Shown here: positions 51,281-62,340 of the stretch, piece by piece
Numbering within the stretch: position 1 is the stretch's first letter
How the letters are laid out: every line of letters starts with the position of its first letter
Source: Loxodes magnus
Taxonomy: Eukaryota > Ciliophora > Karyorelictea > Loxodida > Loxodidae
Length of the DNA: 64,000 nucleotides
Assembly: GCA_946699065.1 (NCBI GenBank)
Contig: CAMPDV010007792.1
Span: 17,778-81,777, forward strand
Direction of reading: 5' to 3'
Translations under genes and position numbers: made by a program
Notes under the pieces: model-generated
The model's database searches: none
Seen by the model: the letters and a program-made list of their open reading frames with translations, nothing else
What the model was told of the DNA's origin: nothing

Positions 51281-53510
51281 ATTTAACTAAAACTAAATCA
51301 GATACTAAATAAAGTAGATAATAGGACACCAACAAACTTAAACGAAGGATGAGTATTTTAATTACAGTTATACTTTACTCAAGAAGAGCATTTTTAGGAG
51401 ATAGAGAACACTAGAAAGAAATAAAGAAGCATTAATAGAATAAAATAGATAATTAGTTTTATGCGAAGCAATAAATACCTAAGCTTTTGGAAATTAGAAC
51501 TTTTAATTAAGATATTTTATGGAATTTTTACTTTATGCTAGATACTAAATTTCAGCGTCTTGTAATTGATGAAACTATAATAAAAAGATAAAAATATCTA
51601 TTTGATGAAGAAATCTTGGTTATAATGGATTGATAAAGGAGATAGAAAAAAGGTTATAGGATAAGAAGATGAGAAGAGCAATACTCAAGAAACAGCCGAA
51701 GGCTTTTATCAAAGTAAAAATCGCTTTTATGTGTTGTAGTTTAAGAACAATATGAAGGCTCTGTGTAACCAATGATAAGTTAGAGATATAATGGCAACTA
51801 AAACATTAAAATTAAAAGGTTGTATTAATGAAGGTTTCTTAAACTGTTTATAATAAAAAGTGATATTAGATACCTAGCAAGTTTAACTATAGTAGTATTA
51901 GATGAAAGTATATTCTATGAAGATCTATAAACACATGCATAAATAATTAAATTTTTCTATTTAGAGAAAATCAATTTTTTGAGAAGAAATAACAAAAAAA
52001 CAAAAAATAGTTTCTTAGTTAACTCCTAAAAAAATAGGAAAAACGATTTAAAATTTGATATCATAATTTTTAAGATAGTTAGGAAATTAATACTTATAAA
52101 TGAAAAATCAAATTTAAATTAGTTAGAGAAATAACAAAAAATGTAAAAGCTAAAAATTAAATCTTCTAAATCAAAAACTAGGTTTAGGAAGTAAAATAAT
52201 AAGACTTTTTTATACATAAAACTTGAATTAGTTATTATAAAATTTAATAGATCTATAGATATAAAAAGAGAAATCGCAGTAAAAATATATTAGTAAAATG
52301 TAAGGTAAATATAAAAATTTCGAGATTTTAAATGATAATAACTTAGTCACTCTTAATAAGGAGAATATTTCTAAACAATGGAAATTTAAATATCACAAAG
52401 ACTATAATACTTCAAAAATTAGATAATCACTTGCTTAAATTACAACCTTTTGCATTCAATTAGTTTCATTATCTAAAGGAATAGACAAATATTCCTTTGC
52501 TTTAAATGAAATATTTTCTTCGGATTTTAGATAAACTTGAGCAAATTCTTAAAGATAAAGTTAGATTCGCAATAATAAGAAATAATATTAAAAGGCAAAA
52601 AATAAAGAAAAATGAAGATATTGATTTAAATATACCCTTTAAAAGTAAATTTGAAACAAGTCTAATAATTAAATAATAGCTAATTCGCAAGGATAAAGGA
52701 ACTTTTTAAGTCTCTAGCTATTAATTAAATATTAAACGATGAATATTACAAATCTAAATTGGATAAAGATGATCATTTTAGATCGAAATAAAAAAACTTA
52801 GATGTATTTATCAAGATTTAATAAAAATCATCTAGTTCGATATTTAAATATATCTTGTAAGACTTATCATTAACTTTGAAAATACGAAAGTTTATCAAGT
52901 GAAGAAAAAATTAATCATTATGAATCAACTTATGAACAAGATATAATAAGAAATGTTAAGGATCAAATAAATATTAATATTATTATTAATTTTCTATAAA
53001 AAGAAAAATTGAAATCTATAGATACAAAGTTATTTACTAAAATAAACTAAATTGAAAATAAAGAAAAAGTTATCAATATTTATTTATAAGCAATCTAAAT
53101 ATCAATAAAAAAGAAAAAGTAAAGCAATTTATTAAAAAAGTAATAAAGTATAACAAAAGTTAATAAAATTTAGAAAGTAGTTTAAAAAAATTTTTAAAAA
53201 AATACGTAAAAAGCACTTTTGCAAAGTTTTTGCTTTCTAAAAAATGAAAGAAATAAAGAGCTGAAACTAAAAAAAGTAGCAAATAAAAGGGATAAAAATA
53301 TTAAAGCTAAAAATAAAAATTAAAAAAAAATTAAAAAATATGATTGTGATAAAAGTTAAAAAATGTATTCGTCAGATGAGTTAAAGGCTTTAAAATGAAA
53401 AAAAAATTTTAATAAAAAAAAAGTAAAACCTTTTTTGAAAAAAAATTATTAAAAATACAAGAAAAGTTGAAAAGAATAAAAAAGTAATAACTTGAGATTA
53501 AAAAAAAACA
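51281..53510. other. AT-rich stretch without recognised gene
   Basis: A purine-rich patch at 51.55-51.80 kb could be coding on the plus strand, but I found no motif or start context to support it. The remainder is AT desert. Confidence 0.35.
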
Positions 53511-53513
53511 TAT

Positions 53514-53665
53514 AGAAATCCCAGACTTTGATCGTCTTATCTGAACTTGCAGAGACATTCCATTTCTGGTCCAGAGAGATCGCTTTAGAGTTAACTGAGT
53601 TCGCATGTCCAGTAAAAGTACTCAAACAGCTTCCAGTCTGGAAATCCCAGACTTTATCTTTTAAT
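53514..53665 (-). pseudogene. Isolated WD40 unit related to the kinase-WD40 gene
   Basis: One WD40 unit and a bit more: KVWDFQTGSCLSTF, GHANSVNSKAISLDQKW, then DKTIKVWDF, in one minus-strand frame. DNA similarity to the repeats at 41.4-41.8 kb is high (shared CAGTCTGGAAATCCCAGACT and CCATTTCTGGTCCAGAGA), but both sides are unrelated AT DNA. A detached fragment, probably not expressed. Confidence 0.85.
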
Positions 53666-54329
53666 AAAAAGATATGGAATTCCAAATTTTGATATCTTAA
53701 AAGCAATATGAAATTTAACACTTGAAAAGTTTTAATATATAATAACTACTAACCTTTGAAAATTGTAATATTGACATATAAAAACAATATTATCTCAAAC
53801 TTTAATAAACAGCATAAAATTCTACTTAAACAGAATTACTAAGCTAAAATAAATAAATTTTAAATTTTAAAACTTTTTAATAAAATGTAATGTAGAAGAT
53901 AAAATTATCTAAAAATTAATTTATAATAAGATTAAGAAATTTAAGTTTAATGCTAACATTAAGAAGTTTAAGTTAACATTGGAAAATTGGAATAAAGTTA
54001 AAAATTTTGTTATACAAACTTTATAGATATAAATCCCTAAAAACTACAATAAACATATCATTAACTTAATATGGAATTTATTTTAAATATCTAGAATAAC
54101 TTAGAAAACTAGAAGAATTTTATTAAGAAAATAAGAAATTAACATCTATACAATAAAAATTGAATAGTAAAATCAATTTTGCTAGACAAATTTTCTTGAT
54201 GAGAATGATATAAAACTCCAGTAATTCTTTCATTAGCTAAATATGAACTTCATTTGTAACAATTAAAAGTTTGAGTGAAACTTAAGAAAATAGTAAGAAA
54301 TTAATGAATAAATGATGAAAGAATTATTT

Positions 54330-54731
54330 TGGTTTAAAACCAAGCCTTGATAAAAAGATTAAATGAGCTAAACAAACATTAATTATATTGAAAATTAGAA
54401 TCGCACTGTTATCAAATAATAAAATCCTTTCAAAAGAAAACATGAAGAAGATGGAATTTAATGTCCTCCAGCTAAACGCACTATTAAATGAAAAAATGAA
54501 AGAGAAAGTGAAAAGATAATACGATAATAAAATTTTCAATCTCCTCAACTATAAAACTTTAACAGACAAGGTTCGTGAAGGAGGAACTAATATTAAAGGA
54601 GCAATGTTCAAGGAAGGTATATAACAATTAATAAAGAATTAACTCAAGGCACTATAGATAGTACCTAAAATGTTATTAAAATAGACAATAAACTACTAGA
54701 ATCTTATTCGATTTAAGTAATTTAAATTTTG
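54330..54731 (+). pseudogene. N-terminal segment of second LINE
   Basis: Plus-strand reading gives a helical, Lys-rich segment: LSKENMKKMEFNVLQLNALL, KRQYDNKIFNLLNYKTL and VREGGTNIKGAMFKEG, ending at TGA near 54732. It is homologous to the minus-strand segment at 1261-1800, which shares SKENMK and NIK. No domain recognised; it is probably part of the element upstream of EN. Confidence 0.5.
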
Positions 54732-54779
54732 ATCTAATATTTCCACCAGCACCCTTAGTATAAAAAAGAACTGATATAT

Positions 54780-57700
54780 ATTTAAAGAGATTCATAAGGG
54801 ACTAAATATATTTGCATATATTAGGGAGGGCTCCCTGGTGGAGCGCAAGAATCTAAGAAAATAAAAATAGTACATGTAAATATAAGCTCAATAGTTAGTA
54901 AACAAATGGCATTATAATAATTCATCCTTGATAATGAATTTGACATTTTTTCAATAAACGAAACATGAACGTAATAAACATATTGCCCAATTGTTATAGA
55001 ACAATATCGTACCTATTACTAAAACGCAAATAGACGTGCAGGTGGAGTATGTCTATTAGTAAAAAAGTAACTTGATTCTTGTTAAAATGAATTAGATTTC
55101 TCAAATAGTCCTGAACATTTTATAAACGTGAGAGTTGGAAATTTAATAATAGCATCATGCTATTTGCCTACAAACGAGAAGTAAAATATTTATAAGGACA
55201 TTGCATATGAATACCTTAATAGTATCATAAAAAATAGTGACCAAAACCCTACTATCCTTTGTGGCGACTTTAATGCCTTAATTCCTAACTACGGTAATAA
55301 TTAATCACAAATCAATAATAATACTTAAAAATTACTAGACTTTATAGTAGCAAATGAATTAATAATTTTAAATGATAATGAGTCCAACACATTTATTCAT
55401 AGAGCGAATAATTAATGCTATTGTAATGACTACTTCTTGGCAACTTAACATTTAAATTCTGATGATTTCGTTGACTATAAAGTTATCCAAGATTCGGGTT
55501 TGCATACTGATAATTTTCCATTAAGTATTGCATTAAATTATAATTTAAAAAGAAGTGAATAAGATTAACAATAACTATTACTCTTTCAAATTTGTAAACT
55601 ATAGGATTTGGAAACGAGAAGCTATTATTAAAATCTATTTTTGGGATAATTTTATCAATTCTAGTAACTTGATTAAAACGATACTGAAAATTAGTACTAA
55701 TTCGTCTGGGATCTTATTAGTTATAATGCTGAGATTGCGCTTGGATCTTAAAATCAAAGGAAAAACTATTATCAATTGCCAAGTTACTTAGCTACGTTAT
55801 TTGTTCAAGCAAAAAAGGAGAATATTGCATATTAGAACGCATTAACTTTGTATGGACGTCATAATTAAGAAGTTACCAAGCTTTACTAGCTTAAAATTTA
55901 ATCTTATAAGAGTTATCTTCACAAATTTTGGAAATGAAAAAAATAAAAAGCTAATGAAAAGCAGAAAGATCTTAACAAAAATGCTTAAATAATGTTTAAA
56001 CAAGCTAAAAATCTAATAAACCCTAAAATTCGTAATTAGATGAATTTTAACTTTAACTAACAATAGCAATTTATTTAAAATTGGGAAACTAACGTCTTTG
56101 ATAAGCATTCGAAAATAAGTAAGATAGAATTTGACTTCTCAAATAGAAAAATAGAGGGAATATTTAGAAATAAATCTTTTATCTTAAATTAGAAATTAAT
56201 TCATTTATAAAATATGCCTCTTTTTACGGGATTTGAAATTAAAAAAATTATATCTTAGCTTGCAAATAATAAAGCTACAGGTAATGATGGTCTAAAAGCT
56301 GAACTTATTAAATATGGAGGTTAAGATTTGCATCATATTATTACAAGTTTCATTAATAACATGCTTAGAACATTTAAAATACCCAATGCAATGAAAAAAA
56401 TAAACATTCTTCCGATTTTCAAAAAGGGAAGCAAAAGTAATTGATGTAATTGACGACTTATCGCTTTATTGAACTGTCTACTTAAAATTTATAATAAAGC
56501 ACTAACATAACGACTTTAATATTATATTTATGAACGAAACATTTTACATCCAGCCTAATTTGGATTTATTCGTAAACGCTCCACTATTTAGCAAATTTGA
56601 ACTATTTAGTAAATTATAGACTTGCATCGTAGATGGTCCCATAAAAAGTAATGAATTGATACTTTAATAGATGTAGAAAAAAATGTTTGATAACATATCT
56701 AGGAAATTACTTTTTGATCATCTTAGAAGACTTAGGCTACCTTTGGAACTAATATTGGCGCTAGAATCTTTTTACGATAATGTTGATGCTAAGTTTATAA
56801 TTGATGGATATCTTACAAGAACAATTAAATATAATAATGGAGTATTATAAGGAAGTAGCCATACACCTGTACTTGCAATTTTATACTATGATATTGTTAT
56901 AAGATATTTAGAAGATAATCAGAAGAAACTAGGATTTCAAATATTATCTAAAACTTTCGTAGTATGAGCCTTTGCTGACGAATTAATCCAAATATCCTCT
57001 TCATAGAAAAATGCCTAAAAATTATTACAAGCTACATCTACAGTTTTCGATTGAGTAAAACTTACAATTAATGTAGCCAAATGTGAAGTAATAGAATTCT
57101 TGAAAAAAAAATGAAAAGAAAGTTAACCTTCTATTAATATAAAGCTAAATGGGATTCCAATTGCTTAAAAAGATGAAGTTACCTATTTAGGATATTAGTT
57201 AGGAATAAAGTAAAATTACAAATTACATTGTACAGTAGTAGCTACCAAATACAGAGTAGCTATTTAAAAAGCTACTTCAATACTTTCTAAATATGGATTA
57301 GTATCCCCTCTCAGCTTCAAAACTCTTTGTAGAACTTTTATTTTGCCTAAAGTTGAATGTGGAATTGATATTACTCCGTGAGCTACTATTTCTGGAATTA
57401 AAGGAATGAAAAAAAAGATAGCAAAATCGTAAAGAATTATCTCAAGATAGGCGTTTAGATCTTAAGAATTCACATTCAATGAGTCATGCTTTATTGACCT
57501 AAACTGGCTTCCTTTTACACATATAGCAACTAAAAATTTAATGCACTTTTATTAAAAATTAATGTAATATAGCAAAGAAAATCCTAACTCAGATACTGCT
57601 TTTCTATTAGAAAAATGCACTAAATTTAATTTACCATACTAGAAACATATAAAGAAATGTATCGATTTGTATAGTTTTGACATGTCACATGTTTAGAGTA

Positions 57701-58311
57701 AGATGGATTTTTATAAGCTCACAGAATAAAAAAAAACATAAGTTTTTAATGGAATGTCTCTCTAGGAATACACTTATGCCAACAGCAAAAAGAATTATAG
57801 ACTAAATAGAAAATAATTAAAGTGTATTTCCTGAAATTACTTATACCAAATATAATAAACACTATATTAGAGCAACTATTTCTATCTATAAACTGAGGAT
57901 TCTTTCTTATAATTTTCAATAAGAACTTAGTAATCGCCACATTAACGTTAGATATAGCATTATTTGCTTATGTGGCTAAGACTTTGATGAAACTGATCAT
58001 ATTTTTGATTGCTAATACTATGCAGACATTATTGAGGAATTTGAAAGTCATATGCTTTTAAAGAAAAAAGACAAGAAGAAACTAATTCTTTATGACTAAA
58101 ACTATATAAACAAACATTTTTCAAAGAATCAAATTCCTAAAATAGACAAATTAATCAAAATTTTCATTCTAAATTATTAAAAAAGCGTATTGAAATGCTT
58201 GAACTACAAGATTAGCTTTTAGAAGAGTTTCTAGAAGGAAAAAAAGACAAATTTCATCAAGACAATAAATAAAAATATATGATAGAGAAAAACAAGAAGA
58301 AGCTTGATTGA
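54780..58311 (+). pseudogene. LINE ORF2: AP endonuclease, reverse transcriptase, C-terminal zinc knuckle
   Basis: EN-RT protein of a non-LTR retrotransposon. EN (54.83-55.55 kb) reads in one frame: IVHVNISSI, FSINET-TGA, RAGGVCLLVKK, ASCYLPTNEK, CGDFNAL, CNDYFLAT and HTDNFPL. RT (56.2-57.1 kb) has NKATGNDGLKAELIKYGG, ILPIFKKGSKSN, N-TGA-RLIALLN, ERNILHPAQFGFIRKRST, IDTLIDVEK/FDNISRKLL, GVLQGSSHTPVLAILYYD and AFADE (FADD expected). After RT come FLPF-type thumb text and a C-terminal knuckle CLCGQDFDETDHIFDC (about 57970-58015); the frame ends at TGA 58309-58311. Frameshifts occur near 55553, near 55695, in A7 at 56677-56683 and in A9 near 57730, with a possible one near 58160. Conserved Trp codons are repeatedly TGA. 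It is related to, but not identical with, the copy at 1-1260. Length is normal for a LINE ORF2. Confidence 0.92.
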
Positions 58312-60474
58312 CATTTACAAACTTTTATCTTTCAACATATTTGTAATATTTATAGTCTAAGCTATATTTATTGCAACTATGTCTCAATATTCTTAAATAT
58401 TGAAACTATTATATTTTAATTAATTAAAGTAACTATTCTTCAAGAGTCTTTTATTTAAGACATTGATGTTAAATTGTTAGATCTAAAATGCATCAAGTTT
58501 TGACAACTTTAGTTCATGTCACAACTAGATCAATTTTCAATTTCCTCCATTCTATAGAAAATCTGTTTAAGTCTAAGAATTAAAAACCAGAACTTTATCA
58601 TCTTAGTACTATTGAAATATTTCGTTGCCTAAACAGCTAATCTTTGTATTTATATAGAGCTAATATATAAGAAGCAGCTATTTTACTCCTCTTTTTCTTT
58701 AATCAATTTACGCTTTGAGAAAGCATAGAAAATTAGATACTGTAATATTATCTCGATTCGTTTGAATTACCCTTTTTTTAATGACTTGATATTAAAATAA
58801 ACAAGAGACTTAAAATGGTACTACACCTTAAAAATCTTCCTACTAGAGTTTGAGAGTACAGATGTAGTTATAAGTACATACTTTGAACCCCAAACTGGAT
58901 TTATATCTAGACATAGTTAGACTGCAAAGAACTTTAGTCAAATTAATTACGTTTACTTCATTTTTATTTAGATATCTATATCCGTTAAACCTTTTTTAGT
59001 CTATCCTTACATACCTTAACTTACTTCTGCTTTTGAATTAAATTTTTTGTAATTTTTATCTCCTTAAGATTTCCTAACAATCCTGAGTTTTGCAAGGTAA
59101 AAAGAATGTGAGTTATGATGCAGTTTCAATTAAGTAAAATAATTATGACTTTATAGTTGAATATGAAATTTTAGTATTAATATGCCTCTAAGTGAAGCTC
59201 TTAATACAATTTTAATGGTACTCTAATGAGCTGCTATGATAGCAATACTATTGAAGCTTAAATTAGCAAAAGCTAGCAAAGTATTAGAGAGTGACATATT
59301 TATCTTTTTAAAACTGTTTTATGATTTTGGTAGTTTCCTTTAATTAATTTCTAATATTATCTTATAATTTTTCTTTTCAGCTGAGTATTAATTTAACGCT
59401 CCATACTGCTAATAAAAGTATAAACTCTATAAATTTCAAGCCAATTATTTGGTTTTCTATCTTCCTTCATTTTAACTTTAAATCCTAAAACTATTTTAGG
59501 GAATTAAGAATTTCCTTGAAAATTTCTCGCGTTTTTGAATAATACAAGGATTGCTCTTCTAATTTTTTTATCTTCTATTAGTTCTTTGTAGTATAGATAT
59601 TGAATATAATAAGGTATGTAATAGAAGACAAAGTGATATGTGTTAAATTAAAGCCTGAAAAAGAGGTTATTAGTTATTTATCTTAGATATGTGCTTAAGC
59701 TTATTATCTAGTCATACTTATGGAATCTTTTCATTATAGTGAGTCATTTTGTGCATTATCAATCATAGAAAAAAATTAATTTCACTTCAATAGAATAACC
59801 AAACGAAGTTATCTCGATTTACTAGAAATAAATTTCCTATAAATCTTAGTTTAAACTATTTTCGTAGTTTTAATAGCTTTTTAGGAAATGAAGCACTTTA
59901 GAGTCTATGAATAATTACCATAGTTTAAAGAGAAGCTAATTTCAGTTTTAATAAATGAAAATTTTGTTTGATTCTATTTCTTTCTTTAGATTCTTCCATT
60001 TACTTTGGATTTAATTTCCTTATATTTTTATATATTCCTAATTAACATTTTACCTAATACATTTTATTTAATATTTTCTAAATAATATCTTTTTGAGTAA
60101 CTTACTTAATCTAAATCTTAAATAGAAATTCATTGTCACTAAATTGCATTATTATTCCTGATTCTGGTATTCATAAACAAAAAAGTTGGGGATTTTTATT
60201 GATGGATCAAGCTTTCCTTTAGTCTTTCTAATTCTTATTATGTTTATCTTTTCCTAAAACCCTCATATTTCTAACTTATTCTCTATTTACTTTTTCTCTT
60301 TTTCTTATGATTGCTTTAATATTTTCACGCCATTTATCTAGTTAAATACATATTCAATAAGCTCTTATCAATTTTGCATTTTCTCTTATTTTCCTTCGAT
60401 TTTCTGCTAGTTAATGCAAATATCTATTACTTTTTAGAAGATTTATTAATTATCTTATATTTAATTAAGATTAA
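58312..60474. other. AT-rich stretch without recognised gene
   Basis: Probably starts with the 3' UTR of the LINE. I see no A-tail, target-site duplication or gene that I can support. Confidence 0.4.
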
Positions 60475-62340
60475 TCAATTTAATTAATTGAACTTGTCTG
60501 AAACTGCCATACAACTACTCTAATTCATCTCTGACCCCTCAAATTCGCGCCTATATATCATTAAATTTTTGCTTCCCTCAGTTCTTTGTATTCTTTAATT
60601 CTAAATTTACTTGTCTTTTTCAATCTCCCTTATTTTTACTCTTTTGTTTTTACTTCCTGAGATTATATACTTATAATCTGATGATATTGCTACTGATAAA
60701 ATAGGTTCAGTATGACCTCTAAAAGTGTTTGCTTAATCAAAATTAACCTTTTTCATTTTTGCCTGGCTGAAATTACAATTTCTTAATTATGATCTACTGA
60801 AATTTACTTATTCTAAATTCGATTTACTTAAACCACATCCATCAAATACCGAATCACTCAAATCCGCTCTAGATATTGAAATTGATTGAAGATCTTACTA
60901 TGAAAACTAATAATTCATATAGTTCAATATTGTTATACAATTAGCTGCTGCAATACTTAAACTTTTATTTTACCTGGTCCTTTTCACTATTTCCAATAAG
61001 TTCATTAACAACTAGTTAGAATTATTTAATTCTTATATAAAATACAGAATTTCTTTATTATCCACTATCAAACTCATTCATATTAGCATTTTCTAAATCC
61101 TTTTTCTTGTTATATTTCTTTCGTTTTATCAAACTACCTTTTTAGATATCTCGTTTAGGTAAACCTTCTATCCGATATTCTATCCATTTTATATTTTCTT
61201 CTTCTTTTTACTGAATTAAATTACAATTCAATGTTTCGTATGCTGCATTTATATAAAGACTTTCAAGAAGTTTCTATTGCTAATTTAATTCTTCGCTTTT
61301 CGTATTTTAACCTTTTAAATTGTTTTTCTTTCTTAAATTTTATTGGTTTACGAAAGTTTCGTATATTTATACTTCCTTTATAGTTTTATTATTTTCTCTT
61401 TTTAATAGCTTTAATATTTCTTCCTCGCTTAAGCAAACATATAGCACAAACAGATTATTTATTTTCTCTAACAAACCAGGTATACTTTCTATAAGTTTCA
61501 TCATGTCTTATGTTTACTCTTCCATAGATTTATTTAATCCTTATTTATTAGTTTACTTTGTATTTTATCCTTTGTCTTTCTTACCCAATAAATTATGCAA
61601 TTAGTCAATTAATAAAGGTTGTATATATAGCTCTTATAACTCCATTAGCATAGGATTTTCGTCTTTGTAAGGAATGAAATATTTCTAGTATTATCTTTTC
61701 TTTATTTAACTCTTTCTGCATGTTATAATAAATTTAGCTTAGGGATATTTAAAGGATATATTCTCATTTCAACATACTATCCTATCTCATTATAGGCATC
61801 AAGTAAAAGCAATATTTTTCTAGTTTTTAACCTTTCATTTTCTTCAATTTCCCAGTCCTTTTTATGCATTTTCTACTAGTTCCTCTTCAAATGATTCAAT
61901 TGCTGGAAGATATACATACATTGGCAGATAATCGTGCTTTTCCTTTAGAAAATTTAATGTCAAAACTTTCATGAACAAAGTTTTTCCTGCTCCTGAATCT
62001 CCCAGAATTAATAAACTTTATAAATTTCCTTCAAAACTAAGAGTTAGAAATGCTCAAAATCCTCTAAACAGTAACTTTAAAATAATTGAATTGACAAAGC
62101 TTCTAAAAAACGATTTTTCGAATTTTTTTTTCGTGTGCATTATCTAAAATATCGAGGCAATGATTTAGAGTGAATTCTAATTCTAATCCTTCAGAGGTTT
62201 CTTTATTAACTGAGTTAACGACAGTTTTTATTTTACTAATCAAATCCTATTTTTTTCAAATTTTCAAAAATTCATTTTGCTTCATTATTCGTAGAAAATC
62301 CGATTTTCTTTAACATTAGTATATGCTTGGTTAAAGCTTT
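60475..62340 (-). pseudogene. NACHT-pentapeptide-WD40 (STAND-type) gene, frame-disrupted
   Basis: STAND NTPases are signalling switches: NTP binding by the NACHT module changes the exposure of effector or repeat domains. Minus-strand reading gives an N-terminal helical part, EDFEHF, then Walker A LLILGDSGAGKT (about 61979-62008), Walker B KILLLLDAYNE (about 61780-61812), sensor AKFIITCRKS (61709-61738) and YQKYFIPYKDENPML. A long helical winged/bundle region follows to 60.97 kb, then AAANCITILN, pentapeptide repeats (ADLSDSVFDGCGLSKSNL, VNFSRSQLRNCNFSQA, about 60730-60900) and one WD40 unit (FRGHTEPILSVAISSD, about 60620-60720). At least five frame changes lie between these motifs, one in an A-run near 61860. 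The beta-propeller stops after about one and a half repeats. All named motifs are intact, which is unusual for an old pseudogene. Confidence 0.8.

Noticed and set aside
61320..61604. 94-residue hydrophobic plus-strand ORF
   Set aside because: Antisense of the NACHT gene's helical region.
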